This document shows positions 44,029-54,573 of a stretch of DNA of 64,000 bases, one piece after another. A model generated the notes under the pieces. The model was not told the DNA's origin. It worked only from the letters and a program-made list of their open reading frames with translations, and made no database searches. Both the position numbers and the translations under genes were made by a program. The stretch comes from Rhodeus uyekii (lineage: Eukaryota > Chordata > Actinopteri > Cypriniformes > Acheilognathidae). Numbering within the stretch: the stretch's first letter is position 1; each line of letters opens with the position of its first letter. The stretch is from assembly GCA_037043235.1 (NCBI GenBank), contig JAWRVZ010000212.1:248001-312000 (forward strand). The letters are read 5' to 3'.

Positions 44029-44322
44029 TCTGCAGTTGCTCTGTGAAAAATCACTCTTAAAGTCTTGGGGTTTTGATGCCAGAAGATTGACTTTGTTATC
44101 AAAGATATAAAGTTTGAGTTGGTCTGCAGAGAAACTGTAGCGTTTGGTCTGCATTATGAGCTTCAGCCCAAGGCTGGTATAGTCCATACGTGTCAGTTTT
44201 TCCAGTCTTTTATTTGAAGAAGAGGACAGGAAACGAGGGGCTTCACCATCCAGCCCTAAAACTAGAAACTCAACATGTGACCACATTCTCTTACAGGCCT
44301 CTATACACACACACACACACAC
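44029..44322 (-). other. unrecognised open stretch
   Basis: Minus-strand frame open from 44322 through the micro-exon. Its middle (LVLGLDGEAPRFLSSSS, LTRMDYTSLGLKLIMQTKRY, SFSADQLKLYIFDNKVN) reads like real protein rather than repeat shadow, and this sequence is absent upstream of the other micro-exons. It could be an exon of an unknown gene or element. I cannot name it. Confidence 0.3.
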
Positions 44323-44469
44323 TCACACAGTAAGACACATGATTCACCATCAGAAATAACTAGAATACAATAGCTATATTCACATAAGACTATCCCTGAA
44401 AATCTGATTAATTGCTTTATATCATTGTTCTTCATCCTCATTAATGAAGAATCAGGAATAAACACCAAC

Positions 44470-44480
44470 CTCTTTGTTCT
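44470..44480 (-). pseudogene. interrupted ZNF micro-exon
   Basis: CTCTTTGTTCT, the donor-side 11 bases of a micro-exon with intact GTTGGT donor, ends abruptly at a family B LTR. Confidence 0.55.
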
Positions 44481-44884
44481 TGTTGTAGTTGAAATGTTGT
44501 AGTTTTCTCTTCATAAAAATAACACTTCTCAAATGTCTTAAATGCCAGAAATTATGTTGTATTATCCCAAACAAAACCAAGACGATCTGCAAATCTCAGC
44601 GAAATCCCCCATCACAAACCACATGCCTCACACATTCCAGTCATGTGAGTGTTTCTTCTCTCCATACATTGTTTTTGGACTGAGTTCAGCACTCTATGAC
44701 CATATGTGGAGTTCAACGCTCAGAATCCTGAGATGTGTGCTTCCTGTTTTCTGCAGACATGCTTCATCAGACCCTTACATCAGCACTTTTACAGCTGAAT
44801 GCCATCATACAGATACAAATAATGGTGTTTAATCATACAGTTGAATTATATTAAAATACTTGTTCATGCAATAAAACTTCAACA
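44481..44884 (-). repeat. family B LTR, diverged, reversed
   Basis: The minus strand runs TGTTGAAGTTTTATTGC...GAAAACTACAACATTTC...ACTACAACA, homologous to the ERV LTRs at 5800 and 13563. No target duplication was found. It sits in a ZNF micro-exon copy. Confidence 0.75.
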
Positions 44885-45624
44885 CAGTTTATAGGCATGT
44901 AATGTTTCTTTATGAAGTGCCAACTAATGGCCTGGCACCAGAATAAAGCGTTTTTAGTAATTTTCATGAATTTGTGTCAAAAATTTTGTAAAAAAATTAT
45001 CTGCTATGTTAGTGAGAACTATTAAATGTTTGATCACCTCCACAATTATCTAACATAACTTAACATAAACTATACAACTGTAATGGTGGCAACACCAGGT
45101 ATGCAATTTTAACCACAATAAACTTGAACCCTTTCCCACCTGAAGAAAACAACCCCGTTGTTGAATTCCTGGAAGATTTCCTCTTCATCTATGGATTTTT
45201 GGACGATTTCAACGAGTCTCAGTTTTACCAGGGTTTTTAGATTACACAAATGAACTGTGCAATCATCTTCTCCTATAGCTTCTAATGCTAAGTGATAACA
45301 CAATGTGCCCAACTGCACAGTAACACCTGCACCCTTCCACTTCAGGGCTAGTTTGGCACAAAAACTGAGAGCTGCACTGGACTGAGCAAAATGTCTTACC
45401 CATATATGGCCCTTTTCCTTAAAAGAAGGAAGTTGTCTACTCTTTATGATGGATGCACTTTTTTGGGCTTCAAAACCTTAGGTACCATTCACTCCCATTA
45501 TAAAACTGGGAAGAGCCAAGATACTTTATATATAACATCTATATAAACACTAAATCTGATGAACTGCTTTATTTCACTATTGTTCTTCATCCTCACGAAT
45601 GAAGGATCAGGAATAAACACCAAC
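44885..45624 (-). other. unassigned, with an unrecognised open stretch at 45109-45420
   Basis: The minus strand reads SFCAKLALKWKGAGVTVQLG, HLALEAIGEDDCTVHLCNLK and VEIVQKSIDEEEIFQEFNNG, again protein-like and not seen elsewhere in the window. Possibly exon or retrocopy debris from a host gene. No identity assigned. Confidence 0.3.
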
Positions 45625-45649
45625 CTCTTTGTTCTTCAGTGGGTTTCAT
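45625..45649 (-). CDS. orphan ZNF micro-exon
   Basis: Perfect MKPTEEQR copy with GTTGGT donor, upstream of the interrupted copy at 44470 and the one at 44004. It could be an alternative first coding exon for gene 8, or belong to a lost gene. Confidence 0.5.
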
Positions 45650-45768
45650 TCTGCAATTGTGTTTTATGTGAAGAGAAACAAACCAGTCATAGTTTTTATT
45701 CAATAAATTACCCCGCAAATGTTTCCTTTAGCAAACTGTCAAACTGCGAAATATCGTGAACTGTTTAC

Positions 45769-45824
45769 CTCAGTTTTCACTGACGCGACCGAAGGTGCGA
45801 GCGCGCCGCGCGGTGATGACGACA
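45769..45824 (-). promoter_or_regulatory. presumptive ZNF gene 8 5' UTR exon with degenerate CRE
   Basis: TGACGACA (45817-45824, written on the plus strand, one base off the CRE) lies in a very GC-rich CpG stretch, followed on the minus strand by ACTGAG|GTAAAC, a donor ending the exon at 45769. The LINE 5' end is only about 35 bp beyond. Confidence 0.4.
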
Positions 45825-45986
45825 CCACCAGCGGTAGAATATGAAAAACACAAATCGTCTGGAGGAGGGAACAAGATGGCGGGCTAAGCACATGTACATT
45901 TCTCCGCTCTCCAGCACATTTTGAGATTTACGTTAACATTCAACTTTAAAACATCCTAATTTTTGCGTATTAGCGAGTACTGGACT

Positions 45987-46847
45987 ATGTCAGCAAAAAA
46001 AGCTTCCGATCACCCCAAAATAGTCATCCCTGGACAAAAAGGGACGACTGTAAAAACCTCTGCTCTCGCCGAGCACGAATACGTCATGGAAGTTGACCAC
46101 GTCGAAAGCAATGAGAAACGCAAAGAATCTTCCTCCTTGCAGCACACTCCGACCAAAGCCCCGGCTAAGAAACAGAAGGGAGACGAAACCCCTGAGATTT
46201 CCAACGTCGCTCTCCTGGAAACCTTAGTTGCCAGATTCGATCTACAAGACGGAAAGCTGAGCAGCATTGAGCATAAGATTACTGAGAACAGTCTAATGAT
46301 CGTCAACCTGACAAAAGCTGTGGAATTCAACGCGGCGGAAATAAAGGACTGTAAAACTAAAATAAACTTGTTCGAAAAACAACTCACCTCTGTTGTCACT
46401 GCGCACGCAGATTTGGTAAGCCGCACGTCGGAGCTTGAACGCTACAAAAGACGATGGAATCTTCGAGTAATCGGAATGAAAGAAATTGCAGGTGAAGATA
46501 TCCGAAGAGAAGTCGTCTCACTGTTAGCTGAAATTGCTCCTCACCTGCAGCACAAACTTGAAGACATCGTGGATTCAGTTCACCGCATTGGCTCCAAAAC
46601 GAAGGATAAATCCAGGCAGGTGATCATTCAGTTCAGCATGCGGAAACACAGAGACGAGTTCTGGCGATCCACCAAAGTTTCGGATGTCTGCAAACTAAGG
46701 GGAATAAAGTTCACCGAAGATTTGTCAAAGGAAGACCGAGAAGCCCGCGCTGCACTCTGGCCGAGGATCAGTGAGGCTAGAGCTGCAGGGAAGAAAGCCT
46801 ACTACCGAGGTCCTTATGGCTACATAGAGGGCACCCGGATTGTCTAG
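45987..46847 (+). CDS. LINE ORF1 protein (RNA-binding, L1 ORF1p-like)
   Basis: 286 residues from the ATG at 45987 (an upstream in-frame TTG at 45963 is less likely). A basic, disordered N-terminus, then a heptad-like segment at about residues 75-145 (ENSLMIVNLTKAVEFNAAEI...), then the RRM-type core with YKRRWNLRVIGMKE and the C-terminal domain (SRQVIIQFSMRKHRDEFW, KLRGIKFTEDLSKEDREAR). This is the L1 ORF1p layout: a trimeric chaperone that packages the LINE RNA. The frame is intact, with no stops. Confidence 0.88.
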   Translation: MSAKKASDHPKIVIPGQKGTTVKTSALAEHEYVMEVDHVESNEKRKESSSLQHTPTKAPAKKQKGDETPEISNVALLETLVARFDLQDGKLSSIEHKITENSLMIVNLTKAVEFNAAEIKDCKTKINLFEKQLTSVVTAHADLVSRTSELERYKRRWNLRVIGMKEIAGEDIRREVVSLLAEIAPHLQHKLEDIVDSVHRIGSKTKDKSRQVIIQFSMRKHRDEFWRSTKVSDVCKLRGIKFTEDLSKEDREARAALWPRISEARAAGKKAYYRGPYGYIEGTRIV

Positions 46848-47071
46848 GACGGTTGATTTCAACTACCTCGTCCACATTTGCTAACCTTAAGTGTTGGCAT
46901 GAGGTGTAAGTGGGATGTTTTATGTCCTTGCTGTTGAGCGAGATTTTGTTACAGTGCTCTGTTTGAGAGATATCTTGTTTTGTGTTCATTAGAGCACGGT
47001 TACATATTTTTCATTGATTGTTTATCCTATTTTACGTATTTTATTTTTTTATTTTGTTTCCTGTTAGTTAA

Positions 47072-50000
47072 ATGTTCTCAGTGAAATCAGCTTTTTCCTG
47101 TATTTCTTTAAATGCAAGGGGTCTTCGTAACTCTATTAAAAGAAAAGCTTTATTTATTTTTTGCAAAAGCAAAAACTCACACTGTGTATTTTTGCAAGAA
47201 ACACATTCCAACCTTGATGACGTGAAGTTCTGGACGAGTCAGTGGGGGGACAAAATCATCTTCAGCCATGCTTCTACACATTCTGCAGGAGTGGCAATAC
47301 TGTTCAACAACCTGCCAGGCAAAATTATAAAGGTAGAGACAGATTCAAATGGCCATTGGGCTTCAGTTGTTATAAATATTAATGACGTTTTGTTTATTTT
47401 ATTCAATGTGTATGGGTACAACAGTGCTCCCCTAAATAACAAACTACTTACTGAAATTTCTGATTCTCTATTCGAGTTGAAACTTGTGTACCCAACTGAT
47501 AATATTATTATAGGAGGAGATTTCAACATGGTTATGGATGAAGCGTTAGATCGTTTTCCGCCCAAATTTAATACCTCTCATCCTAATGTTACCCTTTTTA
47601 ATTTTTGTTTGAATAATAATGTAGTGGATGCTTGGAGAGCTGTGAATCCAAATCTTAAACAATTTTCCTGGTTCAGAGATAATGGGACTTCCAAATCGAG
47701 AATTGATTATTGGTTAACCTCAAATAACCTAACCGACTTCATCAAAGATATTTCAATATCTGCTGCTCCTCTAACTGATCACTGTTGTATCTCCATATCA
47801 TTCAACTCGGGCAAAAGAGAAACACATAATAAGGGTTATTGGAAATTCAATGCTGATTTATTAAAACACCAAAACTTTTGCTCACAAATTAAATCCATAA
47901 TTAATGATATAGCATTGCATAAGGACCTAATTACATTCATAAGTAAATGGGAATATTTAAAACACAAGATTCGGGAATTTTCTATACAATTTAGTAAAAA
48001 TTTAAGTAAGGCCAGAGCACAAATGGAGTTAGAATTAACAAGAGAATTAAACAATTTATGTAATAAAAGTGAAATGGACAATGAAGCTAAATTACAAATT
48101 TTATCCTTGCAATCCAAAATTTATGATTTATATACTCAAAAAGCTAAAGGAGCATATGTAAGATCTAGGGCAAGATGGATAGAGAATGGGGAAAAAAGTA
48201 ATAATTATTTTTGCAGACTTGAAAAAAGGCGACAGGGAAAAAATGCCATAAATTCTCTTTATGTGAACGGTGTTGTAAGTACCTGCCCTAAAATGATTTC
48301 CTCAGAGATTTTTCAATTCTATAGTTCTTTATATAGCTCATTCTTTTCTGTATCAGACTGTAATATTCTCTTTGATAATATACACTCTAGCATACCACAG
48401 TTAGACCAGGAATTTAAAGACTTGTGTGAGGCTGACATCAAGATAGAGGAATTAGATAAAGCAATAAATAAATTATCTTCAGGAAAATCTCCAGGTCCTG
48501 ATGGCCTTACTTCCGAATTTTATAAATTTTTTACGGAAGATTTGAGGGAACTATTATTTCAAGCCTTTCTCGAATGTATCCAAAATAATTCACTATCTTC
48601 AACCATGAAACAAGGTCTAATTACTCTTATCCCCAAACCGGGTAAAGATGCACGACATATAGATAATCTTCGCCCCATCACTTTACTCAACTGTGATTAT
48701 AAAATTCTAGCGCATATATTTTCCAGTAGGCTCAAGAAAAATATAGATCAAATAATTAGTGAATCACAGTCTGGTTTTATAAAAGGTAGGTCAATACATA
48801 ATAACATCAGATTGGTTTTAGATATTTTAGATTATCGTGAATATATTGAAGATGAAGGCTATATTCTCTTTTTAGATTTTAAAAAGGCATTTGACACAAT
48901 CGAACATAATTTCATATTTAACTCCCTCGAAAAATTTGGTTTTGGCATGAAATTTATTTCTTTCATAAAAATGTTATATAAAGACATCAATAGTTCTATA
49001 TCCCTTTCATTTGGAACATCCCAGAGATTCAATATTTCGCGAGGAATAAGACAAGGATGTCCCATTTCCCCTTTTCTATTTATCTTGGCAGTAGAAATGC
49101 TTGCTATCTTGATAGATAAAAATAGCAACTTTGATCGACTTAGTGTATTTGGAAGACAAATTGGTATAAGTCAATTAGCGGATGATACAGCTGTCTTTTT
49201 AAAGGACCAATTTCAGATTAATAAAGCCATTCAACTAGTTAATCTATTTTCCAAAGCATCAGGCCTACACTTAAACTTGAACAAGTGTGAGTTACTTGCA
49301 ATTCATGGCAGCGATTTAGACTCTTTATGTGACATACCCATAAAAACATGTGTAAAATATTTGGGGATAACTATTACTAGAGATAGTAATCAAAGTGTCC
49401 AAGAAAATTTTGTTAAAAATCTTTCAAAAGCAAAAGCAATTCTCAATAACTGGCTACAAAGAGATATCTCGATATTTGGAAGAGTCTTATTGACCAAAAT
49501 GGAATTACTCTCCAGGTTCGTTTATCCAGCCTCCTCCTTAGCTATCCCGCCTCATTTACTGAAAGAATGTAATATTGCATTGTTTAACTTTATCTGGAAA
49601 AACAAGCATCACTATATCAACAAAAATGATTTAGTTCACAATTATGAAGAAGGGGGATTAAATGTTATTGATTTAGAAATAATGAATAGTGTCTTGAAAA
49701 CTCAGTGGTTAAGATCATTTCTCTGTAATTCAAACTGCTTATGGTTCATCGTATCTTCTTCAATATTTGGGAAAGTAGGTGGCTTGGAGTTTTTGATTAG
49801 ATGTGACTTTAATATATCCAAATTACCCCTTAAATTGTCTGCATTTCATCAACAAGTTCTCCTATGTTGGAAATTAGCATTTTCTCACAATTTTAGTCCA
49901 CACAAAACTTGTATTTGGAACAATCGTTTTATTTTGCACCATAACAAATCTTTATTTTATGAAAACTGGTTTCAATATAATATTCTTTCCCTATTGGACA

Positions 50001-50542
50001 TGACAGACAATTATGGAAATGTTCTCAATTACAAGGATTTCTGTTTAAAACATGGATTTGCATGTCATCCTAAAGAGTTTTACAGTGTTGTAAATGCCAT
50101 ACCCAAAAACATGGTATTATTAGTAAAAGGGATTCTTTCACATTACTCTGTAACATTCTCTCTCCCATCTCCTTGTCTGGGTGAATTGTTTATTAGAGAT
50201 CATAAATGTAATAACAAATATATTAGAAATGTCTTCATTAATAAACTTCATCCAAATAGAATAAAACGATATTATGTTTTCAAAGAATTTAACCCTAAAG
50301 AGGTGAAGGAAATGACAATGAATTATCTTACCTTTCCAAGTCTCCCTAAAGTGAAAGAGCTTCATTTTAAAATAATAAATGATATATACCCGTCTAAGGA
50401 GCTTATCAAATCAAAATTTGATATTGGAGAAAACTCTTGTCAATTCTGTGATAGTGATATTGAAACCACTGAACATATTTTTTTGATTGTAATTACTCAA
50501 AGTTGTTTTGGGCTCAATTGTGCAGTAAAATGTCATGTGTAA
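47072..50542 (+). CDS. LINE ORF2: endonuclease + reverse transcriptase (C-terminal frameshift)
   Basis: 1156 residues. AP-type endonuclease at about 1-240 (LNARGL, LQETHS with catalytic Glu, GGDFNMV, SRIDYWL, LTDHCCI). Reverse transcriptase at about 450-760 (SGKSPGPDGLTSEFYK, LIPKPGKD, LRPITLLNCDYKIL, FLDFKKAFDTI, RGIRQGCPISPFLF, and QLADDTAVF with the catalytic Asp pair near 704-705). A CCHC-type knuckle begins CQFC near 1123. A run of seven T near 50480 (eight in the 18-kb copy) shifts the frame, so the last Cys of the knuckle and the true C-terminus are lost; the original frame continues as 50503-50796, ending FFSELSAQ. Target-primed reverse transcription is the expected role. Confidence 0.9.
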   Translation: MFSVKSAFSCISLNARGLRNSIKRKALFIFCKSKNSHCVFLQETHSNLDDVKFWTSQWGDKIIFSHASTHSAGVAILFNNLPGKIIKVETDSNGHWASVVININDVLFILFNVYGYNSAPLNNKLLTEISDSLFELKLVYPTDNIIIGGDFNMVMDEALDRFPPKFNTSHPNVTLFNFCLNNNVVDAWRAVNPNLKQFSWFRDNGTSKSRIDYWLTSNNLTDFIKDISISAAPLTDHCCISISFNSGKRETHNKGYWKFNADLLKHQNFCSQIKSIINDIALHKDLITFISKWEYLKHKIREFSIQFSKNLSKARAQMELELTRELNNLCNKSEMDNEAKLQILSLQSKIYDLYTQKAKGAYVRSRARWIENGEKSNNYFCRLEKRRQGKNAINSLYVNGVVSTCPKMISSEIFQFYSSLYSSFFSVSDCNILFDNIHSSIPQLDQEFKDLCEADIKIEELDKAINKLSSGKSPGPDGLTSEFYKFFTEDLRELLFQAFLECIQNNSLSSTMKQGLITLIPKPGKDARHIDNLRPITLLNCDYKILAHIFSSRLKKNIDQIISESQSGFIKGRSIHNNIRLVLDILDYREYIEDEGYILFLDFKKAFDTIEHNFIFNSLEKFGFGMKFISFIKMLYKDINSSISLSFGTSQRFNISRGIRQGCPISPFLFILAVEMLAILIDKNSNFDRLSVFGRQIGISQLADDTAVFLKDQFQINKAIQLVNLFSKASGLHLNLNKCELLAIHGSDLDSLCDIPIKTCVKYLGITITRDSNQSVQENFVKNLSKAKAILNNWLQRDISIFGRVLLTKMELLSRFVYPASSLAIPPHLLKECNIALFNFIWKNKHHYINKNDLVHNYEEGGLNVIDLEIMNSVLKTQWLRSFLCNSNCLWFIVSSSIFGKVGGLEFLIRCDFNISKLPLKLSAFHQQVLLCWKLAFSHNFSPHKTCIWNNRFILHHNKSLFYENWFQYNILSLLDMTDNYGNVLNYKDFCLKHGFACHPKEFYSVVNAIPKNMVLLVKGILSHYSVTFSLPSPCLGELFIRDHKCNNKYIRNVFINKLHPNRIKRYYVFKEFNPKEVKEMTMNYLTFPSLPKVKELHFKIINDIYPSKELIKSKFDIGENSCQFCDSDIETTEHIFLIVITQSCFGLNCAVKCHV

Positions 50543-50799
50543 TTACATGGATAAATCCCCTTGAATACAAACAAATTAAGTTTGGTGTACTTAAGAAAGA
50601 TTACTCACAACATTACTTGATTAACAACCTTTTTGATGTTGCTAAATATTTCATTCATAAAAGCAGATCTCTGAAAACCCCTCCATCCTTTCCTCACTTC
50701 TCTAATGAACTCAGACTTTTTGCTGCTTCTCTTAATGCTCTCTCAAATGAAAAAGCTACTGCAGTTGCCAGCTTCTTCAGCGAACTAAGTGCTCAATAA
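50503..50799 (+). pseudogene. LINE ORF2 C-terminus, out of frame
   Basis: FWAQLCSKMSCVI...SFFSELSAQ-stop is the normal ORF2 end as seen in the 18-kb copy, separated from the main frame by the one-base homopolymer change. Confidence 0.85.
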
Positions 50800-51069
50800 C
50801 TACTTGCTACCCCTTGTAAGAATTTAGTTATCTATAATTGCTCTTTTATTTTATTTATTTTTGTCTTTTATTTAATTATTATTATTATTTTATTTATTTA
50901 TTTTTTCTCTTTCCTTTTTGTTATTCTTGATTGTGCATTTAATGTATTACATCACTATTACATATTGTATTTGCAAATATGTATGCCTCGGAAAATTGTT
51001 AATATTGTTTATTCTGTACCTGTTTTGTATGTACATTTGTTTGCTAATAAAAACAAAACAAAAAACAAA

Positions 51070-51490
51070 CGAGTCATGTGTAACGTAAAAGATAATTTAT
51101 TAGACAGATAAAGATTTTATTTATTTTACTTTCCATGTTGTGGGGTAAGGGTTAGGGTCTAAGCTGAAAGATTATAATTCATGGCTTTCAGTTAGTGCTA
51201 ATACAATTAACAATTTACAAAAAAAGCTATTGATCAAATGAGTAATAAGTTTAATGAAGAAAACACTGAGTGAAGAACTTGAACGTGTTTAGATTTGTCA
51301 GAGGAAAATCTCATTTGGATTGGCTTTTTGTCAAAAAGTGAATAAATAACAGACAACGTTGCTTTTGTAAACATTTACATGAACTTTCCTCTGAGATCAT
51401 GTCACATTCTTTTCAAATATTTAATCATCAAATAAGACAAAATCATTCATGTCTAAATGACAAACATTTTCCTCAGATTTATGTTTCCTG
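51070..51490 (-). repeat. ZNF 3'-flank segment, copy 2 of 3
   Basis: Matches 37915-38334 and 59085-59600, but no finger exon remains next to it. Probably the residue of a deleted ZNF duplicate or of the block split by the LINE. Confidence 0.6.
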
Positions 51491-51523
51491 TTGAACTAAA
51501 TCAGCCTGTAGATGCCAAAAAAG

Positions 51524-51551
<28 letters not shown>
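51524..51551. repeat. (AC)n microsatellite
   Basis: Fourteen AC units followed by a TATA-rich stretch. Confidence 0.9.
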
Positions 51552-51554
<3 letters not shown>

Positions 51555-51659
51555 ATATTATATATATGTGTGTGTGACCTTTGCTTTTCTCTCTGGCCCA
51601 AGTCGCCACATTTCTCGACAGGACACACACTCAGGATGTGGATGATTTAGTCATTTATT

Positions 51660-52152
51660 TGTCTGCACACAGAGCATTGCAAACAGTGAGGTGACAGACA
51701 AAGATGTAGCTCCATTCACAGCATTTCTCTCTAACTCTGCTGCAGATTGCTTAAACTCAGTAAATATAACTCATTAATTAAACAATAGAATACATTCTTA
51801 AACACAATTTAACAAAATAAATTATTACCTGCACACAGAGCATTGCAAACAGTGAGGTGACAGACAAAGATGTAGCTCCATCTATTAAAAATACTGTATA
51901 GTACACTTAATTAGCACGTGGAAAGGTTCGGGAGCACACAAAAATCAAAATAAAAACACAAAACACTTACAAATTTGAATAGAAAACACTCCCTAAAACA
52001 CAATCAATATCTATTGTAAACAATTCTTTCCACATAACATCTAACACGTGTGACAAAATGTATATTTTATACTTTTACAGAGGAGCTAACACATAAGCAC
52101 TCACCCACAGCATTTCTCTCTAACTCTGCTGCAGATTGCTTAAACTCAGTGG
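51660..52152 (+). repeat. interleaved local duplications
   Basis: GCACACAGAGCATTGCAAAC... (51664-51716) recurs at 51833-51882. CACAGCATTTCTCTCTAACT... (51717-51766) recurs at 52104-52152. A contiguous ~105-bp piece thus reappears as two separated halves. No gene is seen. Confidence 0.75.
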
Positions 52153-52448
52153 GGGAAACAGCGCCAACAGTGCATGTCCCATTAATGCAGGATTTAACTT
52201 GCATATTATATTTTAAGGGCTCTTTACATATATACCGTATTTTCCCGCAGATAATCCGCACCCTCATATATCCCGCGGGTTTTGGGGGTTTGTGTAAAAA
52301 AAATTGGAATAATCCGCACCCTCAGATATCTCGCACCCATGATGAATTTTTTGTGCAAGTTCACGATTCGAATGTTGCTCACATGATGTCAATTATCCAT
52401 AACTGTTCAGGCTCGGTAAACAGTGCTTGTGCGCGAAATTCAAATATA

Positions 52449-52778
52449 AGGAGAAGGAATAACTTGTAGTTCTCGACAAGCCACGTCACGAACCCGTCAA
52501 CCATGTGATCAACGAAGATAAGCTTCAGACTGTCTGCGCTTGTGTGGAAAATTACTAGTTTTGTTTACTTTTCTTTCTTTCTTTCTTAGCCAATCAGAAT
52601 CATTTAACCGTCATCATTGACGTAGTTAGCACCCTCTGTTAGAGTATAATTGCTGTAACAATGTTATTGTAAGTGGGGCGGCCTACGAACTCCTTGTGAG
52701 ACCTGAAGCTTCTGCTGATGAAACTGCAAACTAAACTTCACAAAAGTTTCTTCTATTGACTGCACTTCTGACTCCTGG
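52449..52778 (+). repeat. family A LTR fragment
   Basis: About 330 bp matching 920-1240 (GACAAGCCACGTCAC...CTGCACTTCTGACTCCTGG), truncated at both ends. Confidence 0.8.
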
Positions 52779-53117
52779 GGCATATTCTTCGTACCTCGCT
52801 AACTCGCTTAGCTGGATTAGATTGTTGTTAGATTAGATGATCTTGGATTGTTCGGTTCTTCGACGCTCATCCGGGACTGGTTGTCATAGTAACATGTCCG
52901 TTGAATTGAACCTGCTCGGGAGCAACTTACTTCATGTTAGCAGAATTAGATCAAGGCTTTATAAGCGGAAGTGATGTGGGAAATTTGTCGCAGCATGTCC
53001 TGTCTGTTTTTACGAAAGCAAACTGTTGCTGAAGGTTCAATATAATATATTTAATAGAATTATAATAAGTATAATATAAAGAAAAAAAATTAAATATATA
53101 TATATATATATACATAT

Positions 53118-53398
53118 ATATGTACATAAACTATAGTTTTTTACGTGAGGGTATAATGTATCTAGATAATTTAGATACAATTAGTCGTAGTCGGGCGTTA
53201 ACAACAGCTCAAACTGTGTGTATTGCCTTGCACGTTCATTTACACTGTTGGAGATGCGGAGAACATTGTGAAAGTGGTCTGTCGTGCCATTCACAAAGTT
53301 TACCTGGCACTCAAGCAATCTTTACCGTTATTTTTTTGTGGTTTTTACAAACCACTTAAGACCCCAAGTTGTTGAAGAGAGCTTTTTCGCTATTACAG
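53118..53398 (+). pseudogene. PIF/Harbinger transposase fragment
   Basis: LDNLDTISRSRALTTAQTVC and, in other frames, a VGDAEN-like stretch and VCRAIHKVYLALKQSL resemble the N-terminal part of HARBI1-type transposases. There are at least two frameshifts, and it ends near an ACAG|GTACAT donor-like site. The catalytic region is absent. Confidence 0.55.
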
Positions 53399-53445
53399 GT
53401 ACATTATAATTGATCATCGCGGGTTATATGCAGGAAATTACGGTA

Positions 53446-54096
53446 GATGACCAGTCAAAAAAGTGTGGGCACCCCTGGTGTCAGACCTTCGGAGAACAAA
53501 GGAACCCTTTGTTGGACTCGGCGTCAATTCCTCAAGTCCATGTGTTCTTTTAATGAGGAGAGCAGAGTCGCATGTTCTTTTAAGTATTTAATAGTAAATT
53601 GAGTCAAATGAATAGTACAACGCATTGGGTCACATCTTTCCCTGATTACACAATACTATAATAATGCGAGTCTCATGCCAAGGCAGTCTGTGACAACCTA
53701 TTCTTTCCCTGACCCAGATATTTATACATTTTATCAGACAAGGGTGTTATCTTTTCTTGAGAGATGGCAGCTGATAGGTGTTGCTTTAGTTGAGACCTCC
53801 ACCCATCTCCATTCCTGTTTTGTCCTGCACACATGGGTTAACATTAAACAATGAACCCTGAGGTGCTCAACATAGATCAGATACCCATCTATGGTATGTT
53901 AAATGCACACACACATTGTTTGTGGTTAGCTCCCTCTATTCAATCAACAAGCTCCCACACATAACCTAATACATACAGTTTGTGTTTTCTAAAGCTATTA
54001 ATTAATTCAAGCATAACTATTTATTTTGTTATATAAAAACCTTTAAAGCCCTTAGTCTTAGAAGCAATCAGTAATTTCTAATTCATGCAAAGCCAC
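53446..54096. other. unclassified repeat-like DNA
   Basis: No open frame or terminal structure was recognised. Composition and CAGACCTTCGGAGAACAAAG-like sequence suggest an old LTR or similar repeat, but no second copy lies in the window. Confidence 0.3.
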
Positions 54097-54573
54097 ATAT
54101 TGTTGAAGTGTTTATTGCATGAATAATAAGTATTTTATCATAATTCAACTGTATGATTATACACCATTATTTTATCTGTATGATGATATTCAGCTGAGAA
54201 AGTGCTGAGGTCTGCAAAAGGCTGGAGACCCACACACCTCACAGCTCTGGGGGTGTGTGTTGTCAGGTGAGTGCTGAATTCAGGCCAAGTTACAATGTAT
54301 GGAAAGGAGGAAAAAAAAGACACGTAACATGTTTGGAACGTCTAGGACCTAGAGCAGAGGTTTTCAAAGTCTGAGACAATGGGCCTCCCTTTTGACACAA
54401 CCCACACAATGCCGCCCCCCCCCCTCCAAAAAAAACGTGACGTGATGCGCGATTGTTGACAAGCCTACTCTCCACCAAAGCTTCAGCTCCACTGCCTCTT
54501 GCAGCCGCGACAAAATGACATCACAGGGAAATGTAAAATGAAGGAGGTTTATTGCAAGTTCGGCGAGTTATTA

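Larger units (their letters stand above)
45860..51065 (+). mobile_element. near-full-length LINE (L1/Tx1-type, two ORFs)
   Basis: Starts at GGAGGAGGGAACAAGATGGC, has ORF1, a ~220-bp gap, ORF2, a 3' UTR and an A-rich end (GCTAATAAAAACAAAAC). A clear target duplication was not found. A 5'-truncated relative at 18141-18950 is nearly identical over its length, so the family was active recently. One homopolymer frameshift near the end of ORF2 is the only obvious defect. Confidence 0.9.
52235..53443. mobile_element. Tc/mariner-type element, composite
   Basis: Inverted ends CCGTATTTTCCCGCAGATAA and, reversed, CCGTAATTTCCTGCATATAA, each with flanking TA (52233-52234 and 53444-53445). The interior holds a family A LTR fragment and a Harbinger transposase fragment, so other elements inserted into it or were captured. 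Confidence 0.65.

Noticed and set aside
53100..53125. Possible TATA promoter
   Set aside because: Simple (TA)n microsatellite inside a transposon.
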